The notes under the pieces were generated by a model, which was not told the DNA's origin, searched no databases, and worked only from the letters and a program-made list of their open reading frames with translations. A DNA stretch of 64,000 nt, taken from NCBI GenBank assembly GCA_026990595.1, contig JALXCZ010000001.1, positions 1 through 64,000 of the forward strand. The letters run 5' to 3'. Source of the DNA: Sulfurovum sp. GTDB taxonomy: Bacteria > Campylobacterota > Campylobacteria > Campylobacterales > Sulfurovaceae. Of the stretch, positions 59,300 through 64,000 are shown one piece after another. The first letter of the stretch is position 1. Every line of letters starts with the position of its first letter. The position numbers and the translations under genes are program-made.

Positions 59300-59860
59300 A
59301 TGACACTCACCCCTGAAGATAAAACCATTATACTGGACAGTATCCGAGACATCCCAGACTTCCCGAAACCGGGCATCATCTTTAAAGACATCACCACCAT
59401 GCTCAATAATCCAAAAGCCCTTACAACACTGATGGATCATCTCACAGAGCGTTATTTGGGTTATGACCTTGATTTTATTGCAGGTATCGATGCTAGAGGC
59501 TTCATCTTTGGTTCCATTTTGGCAGACAGGCTGGGTGTAGGATTTGTGCCTGTACGTAAAAAAGGGAAGCTCCCCTACACTACCGTCGCTGAGAAATACA
59601 GCCTTGAGTATGGCTTTGATGAAGTAGAGATACACATAGACGCCTTTGGTGAGAACGGATGCTGCACGACAGGCGATCCTTCCAAAGTACTTCTTATAGA
59701 TGATCTCATTGCTACAGGCGGTACAGCAAAAGCTGCTGCAAACCTCATAGACAAGGTAGGTGCAAAGTGTGTTGAAGCCTGTTTCATTATGGAGCTTGGT
59801 TTCCTGAAAGGTCGTGAAGGGTTTAATGCCCCTGTCTATTCTGTGTTGGAGATAGATTAA
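59300..59860 (+). CDS. apt: Adenine phosphoribosyltransferase
   Basis: [51 protein letters not shown]. Confidence 0.97.
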   Translation: MTLTPEDKTIILDSIRDIPDFPKPGIIFKDITTMLNNPKALTTLMDHLTERYLGYDLDFIAGIDARGFIFGSILADRLGVGFVPVRKKGKLPYTTVAEKYSLEYGFDEVEIHIDAFGENGCCTTGDPSKVLLIDDLIATGGTAKAAANLIDKVGAKCVEACFIMELGFLKGREGFNAPVYSVLEID

Positions 59861-59923
59861 AATCACCTAATACACAAGCAGTGCACAGAACCATGATATG
59901 CTCCCAAAAGAAGGAGTCTAATC

Positions 59924-60388
59924 ATGTTCAAAAAAACCATTCTCATACTTTTATTTCTTTTTACCGGTACACTCTTTGCCGGTCATGCCATCTACAAAGT
60001 CTCTATAAATGAAGACTTTCCTACTGCACTGCATACACTCAAAAAAACACTGGAACAACAAAACCTTTACATTATCTCAAAAGCAGATATAAGTGGTACT
60101 CTCAAGCGTATGAAAAACAAACTGGGTACAGAGTACAACAAACGAAACTACAGTAAAGTGCAAAGCATCATCTTCTGTAATCCATTTTATGCAAATGAAG
60201 TACTGAATCTTGATCCCGATATGATGGCACTGTGTCCTCTCAAGATCATGCTGATGGAAAAAAATGACAGAACTACAGCACTCTTCGTTCTACCCACAGC
60301 CCTTGCGAAAAGATCAAAAGCAAGAAAAGTATTGGCAGAAGTTGAGAAAAAAGTAAAAAAAGCACTTAAAAAAGCCGGTTTTAAATAG
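59924..60388 (+). CDS. Exported DUF302-like protein
   Basis: Signal peptide; NEDFPTALHTLKKTLEQQNLYIISKADISGTLK...IIFCNPFYANEVLNLDPDMMALCPLKIML. Confidence 0.8.
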   Translation: MFKKTILILLFLFTGTLFAGHAIYKVSINEDFPTALHTLKKTLEQQNLYIISKADISGTLKRMKNKLGTEYNKRNYSKVQSIIFCNPFYANEVLNLDPDMMALCPLKIMLMEKNDRTTALFVLPTALAKRSKARKVLAEVEKKVKKALKKAGFK

Positions 60389-60919
60389 ATGATATACAGA
60401 AGGTCATTACTGTTACTCTCTACTTTATTATTGATGGGATGTGCAACCAATACCGCTACCCCCGTAACTGATGGAACCAAAACACTCTATAAAGGTGAAG
60501 CACTCTTGCTTGTTGCCATTGACGGTACGCAAACACGGGGTGTCAGGTTCATTGAGATCGCGTCAAATGAAGCAAGCCAAGGGTATGAGATCTATTTTCA
60601 CGACAAAAAACCAACCAAAGGCTTCATAGGTATAAAAATACCTGCCCCCAGTACGAATGTCTATGTCAAAGAGTACTCTTTAAGCGGACATTACGGCTGT
60701 AGCAGAGGCAAAGCCGGTTATGGTTCAGGAAGCAAACACATAGCAACAGTAGTACGTGGAAAAACCTATTTTCTGGGTACTGTCAATACCAGTATGAATA
60801 CAATGTATAATGAAATGCCAAAAGCACTCATCTCTGAAGCCAAGTCAAAATACAACTATAAGGTACATAGCAAAGATATAATAAAAAGTACAACATTTAA
60901 AAGCAATATTTCACTGTAG
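60389..60919 (+). CDS. Lipoprotein, hypothetical
   Basis: Lipobox LLLMGCATNT; starts directly after the preceding stop. Confidence 0.8.
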   Translation: MIYRRSLLLLSTLLLMGCATNTATPVTDGTKTLYKGEALLLVAIDGTQTRGVRFIEIASNEASQGYEIYFHDKKPTKGFIGIKIPAPSTNVYVKEYSLSGHYGCSRGKAGYGSGSKHIATVVRGKTYFLGTVNTSMNTMYNEMPKALISEAKSKYNYKVHSKDIIKSTTFKSNISL

Positions 60920-60981
60920 GTTTACCCCTCCCTAACCTCCTCTTCGCTATAATCTATCCAATTTACATATAAGAGAAAACC

Positions 60982-62208
60982 ATGGATCTACATAAAGAGA
61001 TATATATCCCAAAACCAAGCCCTTTTGACCCTGATACACTGGGACATTTTGGTAAATTTGGCGGGCGTTTCGTACCCGAAACTCTCATGCCGGCACTTGA
61101 GCAGCTTAGAGTGGACTATGAATCTGTACGCTTTGACAAAGATTTTTGGTCAGAAGTAGACTACTACTACAAGAACTATGTAGGTCGCCCTTCTGCACTC
61201 TATTTTGCAGAAAACCTTTCCAAAGAACTGGATGCAAAGATCTACCTTAAAAGAGAAGACCTCAATCATACAGGTGCACACAAGATCAACCACTGTGTCG
61301 CTCAGGCTGTTCTTGCCAAAAGACTGGGGAAGAAGAAGATCATTGCTGAGACAGGTGCCGGACAGCACGGTGTGGCTACAGCAACAGTTGCTGCGCTGTT
61401 TGGACTGGAATGTGAAGTATTCATGGGTGCCAAAGATGTGGCACGTCAGGAACTCAATGTTTTCCGTATGAAACTGCTTGGTGCAAAAGTACATGCCGTA
61501 GAGTCGGGGAGCAAGACACTTAAAGATGCTATGAATGATGCCATACGCCACTGGGTAACCCATGCAAGAGATACCTACTACCTCATAGGTACAGTTGCCG
61601 GTCCTCATCCCTACCCTATGATGGTACGTGACATCCAGTCAATCATCGGATGGGAAGCCAAAGCACAACTTGATATAGTCGAAGGATGTCTGCCTGACAA
61701 AGTTATTGCCTGCATTGGTGGTGGCTCCAATGCCATGGGTATATTCAGCCACTTTTTAGAAGACAAAAGTGTAGAATGTATCGGTATTGAGGCTGGTGGG
61801 GAAGGACTTGAGTGTAAACACGGATGTTCCTTGGAAAAAGGAAGCCCCGGTGTACTGCACGGACAGCTTTCTTACCTCCTCCAGGATGAAGACGGGCAGA
61901 TACAGGAAGCCCACTCCATCTCAGCAGGACTCGACTACCCAGGCATTGGACCTGAACACGCATTTCTTAAAGATGAGGGTATCGTTACCTATAATCACAT
62001 TACTGATGATGAAGCGATGGATGCCTTCGTATGGCTAAGTCAGGCAGAGGGGATCATACCTGCGTTCGAAAGTTCACATGCCGTTGCCTACCTAAAGAAG
62101 ATGAATCCTGAAGATGTAAAAGGATTAACTATATTGGTCAACCTTTCAGGACGAGGTGATAAAGATATGATACAGGCCCAGGATATATTGGCTGAGCAGT
62201 TTAAATAA
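60982..62208 (+). CDS. trpB: Tryptophan synthase beta chain
   Basis: [56 protein letters not shown]. Confidence 0.97.
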   Translation: MDLHKEIYIPKPSPFDPDTLGHFGKFGGRFVPETLMPALEQLRVDYESVRFDKDFWSEVDYYYKNYVGRPSALYFAENLSKELDAKIYLKREDLNHTGAHKINHCVAQAVLAKRLGKKKIIAETGAGQHGVATATVAALFGLECEVFMGAKDVARQELNVFRMKLLGAKVHAVESGSKTLKDAMNDAIRHWVTHARDTYYLIGTVAGPHPYPMMVRDIQSIIGWEAKAQLDIVEGCLPDKVIACIGGGSNAMGIFSHFLEDKSVECIGIEAGGEGLECKHGCSLEKGSPGVLHGQLSYLLQDEDGQIQEAHSISAGLDYPGIGPEHAFLKDEGIVTYNHITDDEAMDAFVWLSQAEGIIPAFESSHAVAYLKKMNPEDVKGLTILVNLSGRGDKDMIQAQDILAEQFK

Positions 62209-62225
62209 AAACCAAAGGATTATAA

Positions 62226-63701
62226 ATGAATTTTGAATTAACCGTATTACCCGTAGCTGATATATCTGGTGAGTTGGAAGTTATTATCGTTGTAGATACT
62301 AACCTTAAACACCGTTTTGTGCAAGACAAAAAACTATTGAAAAAAGCCGGTTTTTCGTGCGGACAGGATGAAACCTGTCTTCTTATAGAAAAAAACCGAC
62401 TCTATGTGGGTGCAGGTTCATTAAAAAGTACAGACATCAGACGTGCCGCTGCCAATGCACTCAAAGCACTTAAAGGTACAAAGTATAAGTCTATCAAAGT
62501 AGCAACTTATACCAACAAAGGATGCACCTATACACTTAGAGCAATGATAGAAGGTTTTATTCTTGGCGGATATAGCTTTGAAACCTATAAAAGTAAAAAA
62601 AATAAAAGTAGGATCAAAGAGATTTCTGTCTCTTTGGAAGAATATTCTGAACTCACACTAGATATAGAAAAAGCTGCAGAGCAAGTACATAAAGCACAGA
62701 TCATCGCTGATGCTACCAACTTTACACGGGACATTGTCAATACTACACCCGATGACTGCTACCCAGATGTTATGGCAAGTATTGCAGAAGGTATGGCTGA
62801 AGATGTGGGACTTGAATGTACAGTACTCAAACCGAAGCAACTGAGACGTGAGAAGATGGAGACACTTCTTGCTGTGGCACGTGCAAGTCGTCATAATCCG
62901 AGGGTTATCCACCTTACACATAAACCAAAAAATGCCAAACACAAGATTACACTTGTGGGTAAAGGTCTTACCTATGATTCAGGTGGGCTAAGCCTCAAAC
63001 CTGCGGACTACATGGTGACAATGAAATCAGATAAAAGTGGTGGCTCTGCAGTTCTAGGCATTATGAAAGCTGTGGCTGAACTTGACTTACCTATAGAAGT
63101 ACATGGTTTTGTAGGAGCAGTAGAAAATATGATAGGTGGTGATGCCTATAAGCCAGATGACGTACTTGTGGCTAAAAATGGGAAAACAATTGAAATACGC
63201 AATACAGATGCAGAAGGGCGTTTGGTCCTAGCTGATGTATTGTGCTATGCACAACAAGAGGTCAAAGCAGATTATATCTTCGACTTTGCAACACTTACGG
63301 GGGCTTCTGTAGTGGCTGTAGGACATTATACATCTTCTATTATGGGGAACAACAAAGAGATACAGAATCTTGTGGTCAGAGAGGCTCAAAATGCGGGGGA
63401 ATTAGCCACAGCATTGGATTTCAACGACTACCTTAAAAAAACTATTAAGTCTGAAATAGCGGATGTCTGCAATATTTCAAATACACGTTATGGTGGGGCT
63501 ATTACCGCAGGTCAGTTCCTCTCAGAATTTATAGACAAAAAGCATATAGACAGATGGGCACATATTGACATTGCCGGGCCTGCTTTTGTAGAACATCCCT
63601 GGGGAGAAAATCCTCATGGTGCTTCCGGTGCAGGAGTGAGGATGATGGTAAAACTACTTGAAAAACTTGCACAGGAAAAAGAAATACATCAAAAAGGATA
63701 G
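62226..63701 (+). CDS. pepA: Leucyl aminopeptidase (M17)
   Basis: GKGLTYDSGGLSLKPADYMVTMKSDKSGG, NTDAEGRLVLADVL. Confidence 0.96.
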   Translation: MNFELTVLPVADISGELEVIIVVDTNLKHRFVQDKKLLKKAGFSCGQDETCLLIEKNRLYVGAGSLKSTDIRRAAANALKALKGTKYKSIKVATYTNKGCTYTLRAMIEGFILGGYSFETYKSKKNKSRIKEISVSLEEYSELTLDIEKAAEQVHKAQIIADATNFTRDIVNTTPDDCYPDVMASIAEGMAEDVGLECTVLKPKQLRREKMETLLAVARASRHNPRVIHLTHKPKNAKHKITLVGKGLTYDSGGLSLKPADYMVTMKSDKSGGSAVLGIMKAVAELDLPIEVHGFVGAVENMIGGDAYKPDDVLVAKNGKTIEIRNTDAEGRLVLADVLCYAQQEVKADYIFDFATLTGASVVAVGHYTSSIMGNNKEIQNLVVREAQNAGELATALDFNDYLKKTIKSEIADVCNISNTRYGGAITAGQFLSEFIDKKHIDRWAHIDIAGPAFVEHPWGENPHGASGAGVRMMVKLLEKLAQEKEIHQKG

Positions 63702-63704
63702 CAC

Positions 63705-64000
63705 ATGAAACGAACGATACTTCCAATATTTTTACTTTTGGCATTGACTGCGTGCGAGGAAAGAAATACCCTTTCTGTCCCTACTCCCAAGCCACTACCG
63801 GCAGATGAAATAGTAACAGAACAACCCAAAACCACTGAGAGTATAAATACAGTTAAAACACCTGCTGTCAAGACTCCAAAAGTTACAAAAGAAGCAAAAA
63901 AACCTGTAGTTGTTCAAACCTATACACAAAGTAAAAGCAAACAAGAGATATTCTCCGGCGGGATCATGACAGATGGCTTAGACATAGGAACTATTCGTCT
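63705..64000 (+). CDS. Lipoprotein, N-terminal part (runs off the window end)
   Basis: MKRTILPIFLLLALTACEERNTLSVPTPKPLPADE...; lipobox LTAC; open to the end. Confidence 0.75.
   Translation, partial: MKRTILPIFLLLALTACEERNTLSVPTPKPLPADEIVTEQPKTTESINTVKTPAVKTPKVTKEAKKPVVVQTYTQSKSKQEIFSGGIMTDGLDIGTIR

Overview
The window is a contiguous stretch of a bacterial chromosome whose gene content and protein style fit Campylobacterota, probably Sulfurovum-like (inferred from protein resemblance; no search was run). Most of it is housekeeping: a ppsA-eno-gap cluster, purCSQ, pfkA, a pyruvate dehydrogenase operon beside lipA and a lipoate ligase, valS, nhaA, nadE, folD, lepB, rpiB, apt, trpB, pepA and one tRNA-Ser(GCT). 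Two regions stand out. (1) 53465-59130 reads as a complete integron: a divergent intI with the IntI-specific insertion, an attI-like region with three related repeats, and five cassettes. Four attC sites are nearly identical and the fifth is divergent. Cassette 1 carries an OLD/AAA-type ATPase plus a small protein with a D...ExK (PD-(D/E)XK-like) motif, which is a candidate anti-phage system. Cassettes 2-5 each carry a toxin-antitoxin pair (BrnT/BrnA and RelE/ParE types). (2) 35430-39581 is a tightly overlapping operon encoding a coiled-coil protein, a membrane-spanning OmpA-like protein with a roadblock-like cytoplasmic region, a Rab/Mgl-like small GTPase and a PAS-GGDEF protein. It is a candidate envelope-spanning GTPase signalling module. 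Smaller observations include a coding-sequence-embedded CCTGAG..CGAAGG repeat, REP-like hairpins, a potential pseudoknot upstream of nadE, and gene remnants.
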